DNA of 64,000 nucleotides, from assembly GCA_905250075.1 (NCBI GenBank), contig CAJNOP010000055.1:897837-961836 (forward strand), given 5' to 3'. Position 1 is the first letter of the stretch. Every line of letters begins with the position of its first letter. Source of the DNA: Rotaria sp. Silwood1. Its lineage: Eukaryota > Rotifera > Eurotatoria > Philodinida > Philodinidae. Shown here piece by piece: positions 45,620 to 57,495 of the stretch. The position numbers were made by a program, and so were the translations under genes. The notes under the pieces were generated by a model. The model did no database searches. It had not been told where the DNA came from and saw only the letters and a list, made by a program, of their open reading frames with translations.

Positions 45620-48528
45620 CTATTCATTAAAATTTAATTTAAATAAAAATCTTTTATCTAAAGAATCAATATTGGATGGAGATTTTTCAAGTTGTGTTAA
45701 CATTAAAGCTATGTTCGTGTCTGTATCAATAGATATATATGATTCAGGAATATTTATTGATTGAAATACCACTATATCTTTTTTTATTTTACTTGTTAAT
45801 AATTTAAATGTTGCATCTTGTTTAAATAAAATTGATTCATCATTTTTTCCTAATTTAATTCGTCTATTTTCATGACGCATATATGTATCACATCCTGGTA
45901 CTGTTGAAATTGATATAAAAACAGTTGAACAATCATTTTCAAATGAGTTTTGATCTAAAGGATTTGTAATTAAAAATAAACTTCGATTTATTTGTGACAT
46001 TGTTATCGATGTTTGAGAAGCAGATGAATCAAGTATTAATGCTGATAAATAACGAGTTTCATTAAATGAACCAATATAAACTTTTTTATTGAAATAAATT
46101 GAACTTCGATCTAAATCAAATAATTGATTAATTTTTAGTATTAAAAAAATCGTGATAATGGCCCTAGTTTTTATGAAGTTCACATATATATTTTCTAAGA
46201 AAATAGTGCGTGTATGTGTAAACTGTGTGTTTTTGCAGTTCTTTCTTCTAGACCTTAGTAACAGGGAAAAGACGTGACAATAACAACAGTGTTTAGATCA
46301 GTCTGAAACGTTCTAGAATCTTTGAAAGCATTGTATGAATCTAAGATTTGTACTTTGAACTCTGAATATTGCAAGTTTTCGTATTTAATACAGCAAAATG
46401 ATTTTATTGTAGTTGTCAATTAGTAGGACGGACATAAAAAAGTATATTCCTGGAAAGAAAGAATGGCATGCTTGGAAGCTTACTGGCCGAATAAATCAAT
46501 ACATTCAGCAGGATAATATAGTGATTGAACTGACGAAACGAAGAATAAAACGATACTGACCACATTCTATGGCATGCATCGTATATATTATCATTGAGAG
46601 GACAAAGGTTCTGTATTGAAAATGTATTTGACAATACAAATAATTGTTTTTAGTATAACAAATCAAATGAATTGGTAGATTAGCAATTCGACATGCAAAC
46701 ATTTTCGAAATGATAAAATTTCAGAGCTCATATATCAATTATAAAACTGCTATAATTTTGATTTATTTATTTATTCGAAATTTCTTTTAAATAAATTATT
46801 TTAATCTTTCTAACAACTAGAATTTATGAGTTTCACATTTTGATCCTCCACGAAATCTTATTGACAAGTTTTCATTTTGCTGAATAACTCTAAGTTTTTC
46901 ATTATTCTTTAAAAAACAAGAGTGCTGAAAATAAAAAAAGAACTGCAGGATTATTTATCAAAACTTAAATGAATGAGAACTATAAAGATTCATTGCAATA
47001 TACGTTTAAATTAAATGAGAACTTACAAATTAACACTTGTTGAATGTTGAAATTAGCTATTGTTCTAAATGGCTTTGATGAAAATAAAGTAAATGTAAAT
47101 GAAGAATCTACTGGATTACCAAATGGTCGAGAACGTGAGGTTAAATGTTGAATTTCTTCTGATTGACAAGCAGCATTACAATATGAAGGAAAATCAAAAC
47201 CAATATACAATTCAAGATCATAATTACAAACGATTTTTTTGAATTTAGGTGAAGAACTAAAACGAACATATTTTATTAAAAATATCTTCAAATAAATCAA
47301 TCTTATTTCATAATCATTTTCTGTTTCGTAACTTTTTTTATATTATGAAAAACTTCAAAGCAATTCAATCGTCATCATAGTCTATATATGTGGTTTTGCT
47401 TACATTCGAAAGAATAATTAATACGATATGATATGAAAGACGAGCATAAGAAAAAAAAACACATATATTTGTTCGGTACTTTTTAATCTTGTTGTAATAT
47501 GCTAATTTAAATTAATATTTTAATTTATAGTTCTAAAAAATGAAACTATTCAGTTAAATTCTGATCAAAAATCACTATGTTTAGTACTATACCAAGATAG
47601 TTTAAAAGAATTAATAGAAAAATCTTTCGAAGATTTTCAAAATTATATTCTTAAGTAAACTAAACATTTCTCATCAATAGAAGACTTCGGATTTTTTTAT
47701 TAGATTCAAGTGTACAAAATTTGCTGAAGGAGAATTGATGTTTTGCTTTCAAAAATTGTATTTGTTGTTTTTAATTTCTTTTTCGTCTAGATAAAGTCGT
47801 TAAGAAAACCTTATGATAAGAATTTTCTAACTAAAAATTTATTTATTTATTTATTTATTTTTCTAGAAGATTGAAAGTCGAAATTTTTCATAGACATACT
47901 TTTGTTGAGTTTTATTAATTTTCGTAATTATTACATTAATTGAAATAATATTCATAGTTACATTTCGAGTAATCGTATTAAACTTTTTATTTGTCTAAAC
48001 GATAAAAAAAAAATATTAAGAAACTGAATTAAAGAATTTAAGTGATATTTTGTTTTACCAAATATTCAAGGGATTGAATAGTTGCCGTTGTATTAAACAT
48101 AGAATTTGGTTTACATACAGTTTCAAGAATTGTATAATCAATTCTAAAATAATTTTGATAATATTGTTTTATTGATCTCGGTGTTGAAACTGTCGATGCT
48201 TTTGGTATTAATTTTTGCATTGGTTTTGTTCTATTTATTTATTTACAATTGAAATCAAATACAAAAAATAAAAAAAAAACAAAATTATTTTACTCTTTTG
48301 GAACAACTGGTTTTCTTAAAGTTTCTTGTTCAGCTATTTGCATAAGAGAAAATACTAAGCAAAGTGCAACACCAAAATTAAATGCGGTGACAAAAACTAT
48401 TAGAAACATTCTCCGTTGCCGACGACCACATCGACTATTAAAAATTAAAAATGTGAACAAAAGCTTGTTCATACAATCTTATTGCAGCTAAAATGTGGAA
48501 CTCACATATTTTTTTTTAGCTTTCTCAT
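45620..48528 (-). CDS. Unrecognised type II membrane protein, 361 residues
   Basis: Five exons join in phase on the minus strand: 48528-48506, 48434-48294, 48230-48059, 47285-47027 and 46110-45620. The protein starts MRKLKKNIRCGRRQRR, a basic cytosolic tail, followed by one hydrophobic helix (about 17-40, MFLIVFVTAFNFGVALCLVF). The rest should be lumenal or extracellular, with N-glycosylation sites (NTTA, NETR, NRS) and several cysteines (CNYDLE, YCNAAC, ENDCSTV, VPGCDTY). This topology fits Golgi enzymes, but I see no glycosyltransferase DxD block or other family mark. The start of exon 4 is the least certain junction: an alternative acceptor at 47256 would need an extra exon. Introns 3 and 4 are 773 and 916 bp, long for this window. 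Confidence 0.65.
46111..47026. other. Long intron with a coding-like patch on the plus strand
   Basis: Within intron 4 of the minus-strand membrane-protein gene, 46425-46559 on the plus strand reads RTDIKKYIPGKKEWHAWKLT and onward to KRRIKRY before a stop, preceded by an acceptor-like CAATTAG. It lacks a start codon and has no recognised relative. Confidence 0.25.
47533..47658 (+). other. Short coding-like frame inside an intron of the opposite-strand gene
   Basis: After an acceptor-like ATTTTAATTTATAG, the plus strand stays open for about 42 codons (LKNETIQLNSDQKSLCLVLY and on to QNYILK) and stops at 47658. It may be a terminal exon of an unseen gene, a relic, or chance in AT-rich DNA. Confidence 0.2.
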
Positions 48529-51281
48529 ACTAATAGACAGTATTATTATTGTAGTCATTAGCAAATAAGCCTGTTGTGCTTATTTAATTTATGTAGTGAA
48601 GTTCTCAATGCACTGTTATAAATCTTCAATAAGCTCGTAAACACTAATATTGATTATTTTCCAAAAGTATTAATTTGATGAGTTTACGTTTTTTCTGTTG
48701 ATCATATGACGATTGTGGCTAATCGATACATCATTATGAATCAATCTCGACATGTTAGATGTAAGTCTTTATCTGCGCGAAAATTAAAAATTGCACTATT
48801 TAGGAAATTTATAGAAACATCCAAGTCATTCAAATTTTGAAGAAGGCTTTGGAATGTCTAAGTCTTGTTATTAATGCTGTTCAGTACCTTTCCACTTGTT
48901 AAAAAACTGTGAGACAGAAATTTGATGTCAGCTGTCTTTGGTTTCTATGAGGAACACTCGCAAAATCTTGAATTCAAAGTTTCATTAACTATACTTTTTC
49001 TCGAAAAACATAATGTGAGTTCCACAAAAAAGAATTAATAAATAATTAAGAAAACCAAAATTTACTATAAGTTCGATAGACACATTTTTATCGTAAATAT
49101 TTGATAATCACAACGACTAAATCTTCGATCTAAAATGATAATATAAGAAAAAAGTAAAGTAAAATGTTATTAATACATGTCATATAAATAAAATACACGC
49201 ATTCATTATCTTATATGTTTACGTCCATTAGATATTTCTTTTAGCAAATTACTAATATAAAAATGTCTATTAAAATCAAATCAATGATTAGTAAACCGCC
49301 TCCAGAAAAAAAAAGTCATGTCTAGACAATAGTGCATCGATCCTATTGGAAAACAATGCACTAAATAATCAATTAATTACAAAAAATACGCCATTTTTCC
49401 TAAATATTAGTTAATAATAAGTCTAAAACTACTGTTTTTTTTTAGAAATCGCTCCGTATTTCGCTATTCACAACATTTTTTTATATACGAAAACGACAGT
49501 TTTTTTTCATGAAAAATTACCTGAAAAATATTCAATAAAATTATTAAGTAATTTTAATTAATAATTTGTTAAAAGCTAACCTCATTAAAAGACCACCTAA
49601 AAAGTTACGATGTGTGGAAACGCTATGTAAAGCCATGGCCTTTTATTCTGGACGGAGAAAATCATGCAACTACTCTTTTTTAAATAATTTATCACGTGAG
49701 GTAGTGTCAAACTTTTTCCGTATCAAATGATACATTGACGTAGCAATGTATGAAGAAAAAAAAATACCAATGAAGAATAAATTTGTATACAGTTTCAGTT
49801 AGTTAATTATCTTATTATCAATATCTTTTCATGTCTATGACTCATTTCTATTAGTAACTAACGATATTTTACTCAAAGAAGTATTATTTATTATTAATTT
49901 AAAAAAAATTGAACTAAAAGTTCTTCTGATTCTATTTTATTGAATTATAAAAACTTACCTACGTTAAATTTTTTGTTTGTATAACAAATTAGTCTAAAAC
50001 AAAGTATCTGGTGCCTTATATAAGTGAAAAATGAAGTTGTATGCCATGCGTTGAAATTTGTTTAATTGCTACATCAAGGTGTACACATGAAGATGTGCAT
50101 CATCGCTTCAATGTCATTTCTTCTCATTGGCGTCATATATGTTTATTGTGTTTTTCTCATGTGTAAAAACAAAAAAATACAATTGAAATACTTCTTGTTG
50201 TCTTTTTTTTTTCATTTTCACTTGAAAATTTGATTTTTGACTAAAAATATGATAATTTCTACCTTTAACAATCATATTAATTTGTTATATCGATAGGTGA
50301 TCATAATTTAAAACAATATTATATATAATTGTTAGTCATTCAATGACACAAATGATTTATGGTGCGTTCTGCATGAACGATTTTTTCATTTTTTTTAAAA
50401 GCATCTGTCAGGAGTACATTTCAGTAGTTTTATTTTTTTAAACAGACTTTTGTAAGAATAATATGTTTTTTATCAGTGGCAGGTATGCATCTAATTACAT
50501 ATATGAGGAATATTTTTCTATCACATGATCAACATACATGTGATACTACATATGTTTTGAACTTTTAGTAATATGGTGTATTGAAAATAAACTCGAAATC
50601 AATAGTATTGAAGATAAAGTACATTATAGAAGATTTATTCGAAAATGATGAAGCAAAGTTAAGCATGAGTGCATTTCAAAACATTTTTATCGTTTATCAT
50701 AAGGATGTTATTAAATTTCATTAATTACATATTATAAGTAATATATGTAATGCCAATGATAGAAACTGACTTGTAGTAAATCAATGCAGTTCCATCAATT
50801 TAACTTAATATTGATTGATAGTGATTTAGAGGAAAACCAAAATTTTGATCCGTTCGAATTCCGGTAACTTTTCCAGTCGGCCCTAAATTTATGCCATCAG
50901 TCATCATAAAAAAGATTATTTCTATAAATGAATGTTGCAATTCATAATGCTTAATGGAATGCATTGCCAGAACCAGAGAAAGGCAAGTCCACACAACTCA
51001 ACTCTCAATTTTTTGAAATTCAACTCTGAGTTAAACTCGCCCATCTCTGTTTTGAACGCAAATTTGGATTTGCGTCCTTTAATTCTTTCGATTGAGTTTC
51101 CTAATCGATATTGAATTATTCTTTAATATCTTCTCTAAACAAATTCAAACTTTATTAGCAATTGATCCTAAAATAATATACAAAAACAAAAATTTGATAC
51201 TAATCCGCTTGATTGCTATCAACTGTATTATTTAATAAAAAATAAAAAATTCTAAATTGTCAATATAAAAAACAAAAACAA
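48529..51281. other. AT-rich intergenic region
   Basis: No supported gene. A minus-strand stretch at about 50815-50915 reads DGINLGPTGKVTGIRTDQNF and looks coding in composition. It is short and isolated, and may be a remnant. Confidence 0.35.
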
Positions 51282-52930
51282 TTAATATATTATTTTTGAC
51301 TCTTGCATATGATAATTAAAACCAGTTTGTGGTGTCATTTTAATAATTTCATTTAAAACACATTGAACAAATTCTGTTGTTGTAGTTGTACCACCAATAT
51401 CTGGAGTTTTTAATTTATGTTCTTCTATTGTATTCAATACTGCTTTTTTAATTACTGAACAATGTTGATCCAATCTAGATAGAAAAAAAAAGCAAAACCA
51501 ATCATTTGAAATCGTCACACACAAAACAAAAAAAAATGATCTAGCATAAAAATAATCACCCTAAATATTTGAGCATATTAGCAGCAGCAAAAAGAAATCC
51601 AGAAGGATTGGCTATATTTTTTCCTGCTATACCAATACCCGTATTTCTTGTTCCTTGTTCAAATATAGCATAATGATCTCCATAATTTGATCCTGCAACA
51701 AAACCTGATCCACCAACAAGACCTGCACATATATTTGATATTATATTTCCATATAAATTAGGCATAACCATAACATCAAATTGACTTGGACGATTAACTA
51801 ATTGCATACAAGTATTATCAACAATCATTGTATCAAATTTAATATTAGGATATTCACTAGCAATTTCTTGACAACATTCAATAAATAAACCATCGCTTAA
51901 TTTCCTATTTAGAAACAAAAAGACGAATAAGTTTAGAATTTTTGTTGTTTTTTTTTTCTAAATACATGATATTTGCTTTATGAACAGCAGTCACTTTTTT
52001 TCTTTCCTCATTTTTGGCTATTTCAAAAGCAAAACGAGCAATTTTAAGTGATTTTGCTCGTGTTATAACTAAAAAAAGATATATTTTTCTAGTTTTTCTT
52101 TTTTTTTTAAATTTTTAATGAAAGTTTTATTTCATACTTTTAAGACTTTCAACAACACCAGGAACAGACTAAAGAGAAAAATTTTAATAATATTTAAAAT
52201 ATCAAATATTGTTATACTTCATGTTCAAGTGAACTATATTCTCCTTCGGTATTTTCACGAATAACGAGAATATCAATGTTTGAATGACGTGTAGGAATAA
52301 CAGGATTTGTTTTACAACGTATTACATTAGCATAAAGGTCAAGATGAGTACTAATAAAATAAAAATAATTCTAGTTTCAGATTAGATGTAGTTTTTAAAA
52401 AAACTCGAATCTCACCGAAGAAGAACATTTAATGATTGAGTTGTATTTTGTGATGAGATATTTCCTAAATCATAATAATCAATGAAATTCATTAGTTTTA
52501 TGAGAGAGAGAGAAATACCTTTAAGAGCTACTCCATTACGTTTAACTGCTGTTATTGCACGTTCAAACATTTCATCGCTAGCTACATGACTTGATAAAGG
52601 AATATCTTCGAAATCAATTGGTGCTCGAACACATCTACTTGATTATTCTATTAAGAATAAAATGAATGAAAAAAAATAACAATTCTAACCGAATAGCAGC
52701 TTTAACATGTTCCATTAGTTCTGGTCCAACTCCATCGCCATGTATTAATGTCACTGTATATTTACCACCATAAGCTGTTCTCCATGGTTTTTCTGCCTAG
52801 ATAAAGTTTTAGAAAGGTTAGATTAAAATCAAAATTATAATAAGTTACAAACTTCAATAGCTACAAATCGACGACTTGATAGAAGTGATGAAAATACACA
52901 ACGAGCATTAATTTTAATGACTGATTGCAT
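51282..52930 (-). CDS. IDH3G: NAD-dependent isocitrate dehydrogenase, gamma subunit
   Basis: Nine exons join in phase on the minus strand: 52930-52853, 52796-52690, 52634-52519, 52464-52416, 52350-52218, 52168-52138, 52068-51966, 51904-51560 and 51474-51282, giving 384 residues (human gamma subunit 393). A basic, Ser-rich start ([20 protein letters not shown]) fits a mitochondrial presequence. Family blocks in order: [118 protein letters not shown]. The residues are closer to the gamma than the beta or catalytic alpha subunit ([29 protein letters not shown]). In the mitochondrial matrix IDH3 converts isocitrate to 2-oxoglutarate in the TCA cycle; the gamma subunit is regulatory. Most introns are 33-65 bp. 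Confidence 0.9.
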
Positions 52931-54209
52931 TTCTCTTTTGCTTTAACGAATTAAACAATTTATTCTATCTTCATATTGTCTCAAAATAGAACAAGACTAT
53001 AACAGAAAACAAGATGATACATATAATATTCTTTCCTTTTTCCGTACGTTAGAAAATAGTTGATCAATTAGAGATTGTCAAATAGATGGCGCAAAGCAAC
53101 ATTCAATTAGTTCTTATGAGACTATATATATCTATTTCACTAATCAAGAGTAATAACTTAAATAGTTGTATATAACTTGATTAAACCATAGATTACTAAT
53201 AATCGAATGAAATTTCAATAGAATATTTCAAAAACAAAAATATTTAAAGAAAAGAAAATCTATAGAATAGTAGTTAGCAAAATTTTCAATCAATAGTAGC
53301 TATATACATATTACTGGATAGTTGAAAAATCAGAATTATTGAGAAAATGTTCAATTACTATCTTTATTAATCATTTTTTAATACTCTGCTGAAGACCAAT
53401 ATACTTACCATTTAGAAGCGTCATTGAGAAGTAAGTCGCGATAAATCCAATGAAATATAATGCATGTAGGATTATTCTTTTTGGTCGTCTCTAATAATTC
53501 AATTACTAAGATGTACTTTTTCATACAGAAATAAAATTGTTTACGAGCATCTTATCAATCTTTAAAGAGTTGTTGTTTTCACATAATCAATAAATAGTCC
53601 ATTTATGTATTTGAGAGACTAAACATTTTTGATATCGTTTCAAAAATAAGTAAGCTTGACTTACTATGAGTTTCACTCATTAATAATACAGACACTCTTT
53701 ACTATGTTACGCTAATCGCAAAAGCCAAAATTAATTCTCAAGACAACAGATAAACTAATATGAAAATATCTTATCAAAAATCTATAGTAATGTTGAGCTA
53801 TGAATATCTTACTTGATGATCAACATAGATACTATAGAAACGACTGTAGATATTGAATGAGTTGCGAATCATTGATATAGAATTCAATTGAATTTACACT
53901 TTAGTTACATAGATTTAATTGTGAGGTATCGACTATCGATATAATTTTATAGCATATTATCATGTAAGCAAAACTGTAAATGCAAATGTATATATATATA
54001 TGTTGCTGGGTATTTCTTGGGCCACAATGCGTTATCTGTCATTATTCGTTTCTCTTTTCTTTTGTTGTGTAACAGTGAGTTCTTATCATTGAGTACATAG
54101 ACAACATTCGAGTCATCAAAATATGCGTTTATTTTATATGCCATGTCTTCGTTAAAAAAACAATGAAATATTATTAAAACAAAATATTCATAGATTTCAA
54201 AATAGACAA
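52931..54209. other. Divergent intergenic region between IDH3G and the hydrolase gene
   Basis: The two flanking genes point away from each other, so both promoters must lie here. It is AT-rich with an AT dinucleotide run at about 53991-54002. No other gene seen. Confidence 0.45.
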
Positions 54210-55406
54210 ATGGATGACACTTTCGATAAAGAGCAGAAAGAAATCGATAAAAAATTAAAATGGTATGAAAATCCGGTACTGCAAGCGAATAATTCTTCTT
54301 CAGAAATAATAATAAAATATTGTACATGGCTTAGTTCTCTATGGAATGGACTTTTAATCATTGTACTAGTGCCTATTATTGTGATCACATCTATTTTATT
54401 TCTTCTTCTGTGGATTCTTCCTGGATTTGGTTCGTTCTATGAACACTATGCCGAAGCTCGTGATCGAAAGAAATACTATCCACCTAGAGAAGAAATGAAA
54501 CCTTGGGGTCCTGATAATACTCTTATACATGTAGTACATCTTTGTGCATTAGAATCAAAGCTTCCGCCAATTGTCTATGTCAGTGGCTTGGGTACGAGTA
54601 TGTATGTTGTCAAGCCACTGCTTCTCAAATTTGTCGAATATATGAACGAGCCTATTGAAATAATCTCATTTGATTCTCCTGGATACGGTGCTTCTGAACC
54701 GCCTACTGATTGGAATACACAAAATGCAGCAAGTGAACTTTCATTATTACAACAAGTAATTGAAAATTCGAGAGTTCGCAAACCATTTATTATGTTTGGT
54801 GCATCAGCTGGTGCTTCACTAGCACAACTCTATCGATTGACATATCCAGAAGATGTTGCAGGTATTATCTTATTTGATCCAACTCCATCCAATGTATTCG
54901 AACCAGGAAGTCCAATGGCAACCGATTTTAATCGTGCATTTTCCTTATATAGTAAAATGGCTCGTCTTGCTTCCTGGGGATTGATGAGACCACTTGCACC
55001 CTTAATACGTTATTGTATATCGGGCGAATTTGGTGATATTTTTCGTCATTTACCTCATAGTCACGTTGCTCTATTCATGACAAAAACTGTGTTACTCAAG
55101 ACTGGAAATCATTTTCGCTACTGGCATACCATTATGGATTATATAACACAATTACAGAACGATGTTACAATTCAAAGAAATACACCTTTGCTAGTTGTTA
55201 GTGCACTGAATTGGACTAAAAATCGACCACACGGTGGTCTGACTAGAGAAGAAATGCGTCAATGGTGGCGTGATAATCAACAGCCATTCGTTCACAGTTC
55301 TGATAATGCTGGTTTTATTCCTCGTACAGATTACACTCATACTCAGTGTATGTTGGATATGGAACTAGCGGCTAATGCGACAAAAGCTATCTTAACACAG
55401 ATTTGA
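54210..55406 (+). CDS. Membrane-anchored alpha/beta-hydrolase, 398 residues
   Basis: An intronless gene. One hydrophobic helix at about 45-72 (LLIIVLVPIIVITSILFLLL) anchors the protein and leaves the catalytic domain behind it. The alpha/beta-hydrolase marks are a strand ending in SGLGTS (125-130, oxyanion-hole region), FDSPGYGAS (154-162, the family's D-x-x-G-x-G-x-S block), the nucleophile elbow GASAG with Ser199, and a late His (DYTHTQ, His377). The acid is probably the Asp of LFDPTPS (Asp223) or a later one. Such enzymes hydrolyse esters, amides or epoxides; the substrate cannot be told. The cytosolic tail MDDTFDKEQKEIDKKLKWYE is strongly charged. It could be a lipase/esterase of endomembranes, as in the ABHD group, but I see no specific ABHD signature. 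Confidence 0.82.
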   Translation: MDDTFDKEQKEIDKKLKWYENPVLQANNSSSEIIIKYCTWLSSLWNGLLIIVLVPIIVITSILFLLLWILPGFGSFYEHYAEARDRKKYYPPREEMKPWGPDNTLIHVVHLCALESKLPPIVYVSGLGTSMYVVKPLLLKFVEYMNEPIEIISFDSPGYGASEPPTDWNTQNAASELSLLQQVIENSRVRKPFIMFGASAGASLAQLYRLTYPEDVAGIILFDPTPSNVFEPGSPMATDFNRAFSLYSKMARLASWGLMRPLAPLIRYCISGEFGDIFRHLPHSHVALFMTKTVLLKTGNHFRYWHTIMDYITQLQNDVTIQRNTPLLVVSALNWTKNRPHGGLTREEMRQWWRDNQQPFVHSSDNAGFIPRTDYTHTQCMLDMELAANATKAILTQI

Positions 55407-56258
55407 TAATAAGAGTGTTTAATTATAATCATTGTAAATTGTTCATTGATTTACTTGTTGTCTTTAATTAGGACTAAGAACAATTAAATAGACATAAGAC
55501 GTTCGAGGTTTCATGAACAACGAATAAGACTTAAAGCTTAAAATCGGTATCAGAAAACAGAATGATGCTCATTTTTCCTACAATGTACTATGAACTCAGC
55601 GGATTTTGTCTTTCACTGGTTTTGTTTGTATTTCTATTAATATACATATGTCCATAGCTTATACTAATCTTTTTCTTTTTCTTATTTGTTTATTTATCAA
55701 AATTGAGACTCTTTTCATCACTATGTACGTATGTTTCGTCTGAATAAAGAATAAATCAACATTGCATTCATTTTGAACACAAGAAATTACTATTACACAT
55801 TGTAAAACTGGTAAAACATGGAATTTGTGCATAGTATGCGCGGGCTTAATGATAAACCTATGAATTTCTTGTATTATAATTCAAATGTGAACGCATATTA
55901 TAGAACAAAAAAACATTACTTTTTCCAGTACAGCTTTTAATTATTAATATAGATTGCAAGTCGATAGATAAAATAAGAAATAAGAAAAAAAAAACATAGA
56001 ATCAAAAGACTTCCACACACGGTAGTAATCTATTTGATTTATCTCTATATAATAATTTTTCGCAATAGTAACAATCGAGTTTTTTTTTTCATATCTAAAT
56101 ACAAAGAAATATGGCTTGTTAATTTTTGTATATCATCAAAGGTTATTTACAATTAAATTTTCTAACAGAAAAAAAGAGGCGCTTTTGAGATCCTAAATTA
56201 TTATTTAAAACAAAATGATATTTCTTTCTTTGATAACTTAATAATAATAATAATAATA
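55407..56258. other. AT-rich spacer
   Basis: No gene seen. An AAT trinucleotide run (56240-56260) ends directly at the next start codon. AATAAA motifs near 55743 could serve the hydrolase gene. Confidence 0.45.
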
Positions 56259-56972
56259 ATGTTTCGACGTTTATTTGGGGAATCAAAATCAAAAGATAAT
56301 AGTCATCTGTTTTCATCTTCTGGATCTCGTACACGTGATGTTGACGATCAACATCAAGATACTCTTCGAACAATCAATCGTTTACAACAAAGTGAAGATT
56401 TAATGGATAAAAAATTAGCAAAATTTGATGAAGAAATTGCTGATGTACAAAATAAAGCTCGTCAATGTTTAAAAAAAACAAATCCAGATCGTGTAGGTGC
56501 AATACGTTTTATTAAACGACGAAAACAACTTGAACAACAAAGAGAAAAATTATGGAAAATGAAACAAAATATTGAATTAGTTAATGAACAAGTTCAAGCA
56601 TCACATTTTAATCGACAAGTAACCGATAGTTTAAATATTGGTCATCAACATTTAAAACGTGCACAAAAATCAATGACAACAAAAAAAATTGAACAAATTA
56701 TTGATAATATTACTGAACAAATTGATATTTCCAATGATATTAATGATTTATTAGCAACACCGATAGCAACAAATGATTTAATTACAACTGATTTAGATCT
56801 TGAAAATGAATTAAATTCTTTAAATAATGAAATTCTTGCTGAAAATATGATTCAAATTAATTTACCAACTGCTCATTCAGGGCCAATTAAGCTATCCAAT
56901 GAACATGAATCATCATCAATGAATGATATTGATAAACAATTAGCAGAATTACAACGTCTTACAACAGGATAG
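56259..56972 (+). CDS. Divergent intronless CHMP4/Snf7-like ESCRT-III subunit, 237 residues
   Basis: The N terminus MFRRLFGE matches the membrane-inserting CHMP4/Snf7 start. A basic helical hairpin follows (about 30-150: INRLQQSEDLMDKKLAKFDE, IRFIKRRKQLEQQREKLWKM), then an acidic helix (KIEQIIDNITEQIDISNDIN, about 150-185) and a C-terminal segment DIDKQLAELQRLTTG. ESCRT-III subunits polymerise on membranes to cut necks in multivesicular-body formation, cytokinesis and repair. Its tail-to-tail neighbour is a canonical three-exon CHMP4. Compared with that neighbour this copy has no introns, an Asn-rich insert near the C terminus, and Leu-Thr-Thr-Gly in place of the Trp-Ala ending. CHMP4 proteins use that C-terminal Leu/Trp helix to bind ALIX, so this paralog may have lost ALIX binding. 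Intron loss suggests a retrocopy that has diverged. Confidence 0.82.
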   Translation: MFRRLFGESKSKDNSHLFSSSGSRTRDVDDQHQDTLRTINRLQQSEDLMDKKLAKFDEEIADVQNKARQCLKKTNPDRVGAIRFIKRRKQLEQQREKLWKMKQNIELVNEQVQASHFNRQVTDSLNIGHQHLKRAQKSMTTKKIEQIIDNITEQIDISNDINDLLATPIATNDLITTDLDLENELNSLNNEILAENMIQINLPTAHSGPIKLSNEHESSSMNDIDKQLAELQRLTTG

Positions 56973-57495
56973 ACTTTTTTTTTTAGTAAATTCATTCTCA
57001 AATCTTGCTTTTGTTCATAGCAATTGTCGATTGGTAAATGTCAATACTGAGAATTTTTCTATTTTTCTAATTTCTGTCAAACCTTGATAATTATGCTTCT
57101 CGCTTGTGCTCATTGAATAGCAGTTTCAAATGAATAGGAATTTTAAGATCCTTCTTAGTCGTATATTGCTTGAAGTTTTTGTTTGAAGTGCGATCTTTCA
57201 GATATTCAAGTTACAGTATTGCGCTAACAGTCTTTTTTTTAAAGAAAACAATTAAATCGATAAATGTTAATTTTATTATGTGATGTTGAACAGGTCAATG
57301 ACAATTAATATACATAAGAAAAAAAAACACGAAAAAATGTTTTACAGAATAATATTTCTTTGTAAGTTAAATAGAAAACACTTGACGAGACACGAACATT
57401 TATTTGAACAAAAACAAAATAAATGAGATGAGACAATCAAAAAAAGAAAAAGGAATGCATTGTCATCATTTTAAATTTCGTTTCTTTCCAGATCG
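56973..57495. other. Spacer between two convergent genes
   Basis: The two CHMP4-like genes meet tail to tail across 523 bp, so both 3' UTRs lie here. AATAAA-like motifs occur on both strands. No gene seen. Confidence 0.5.
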
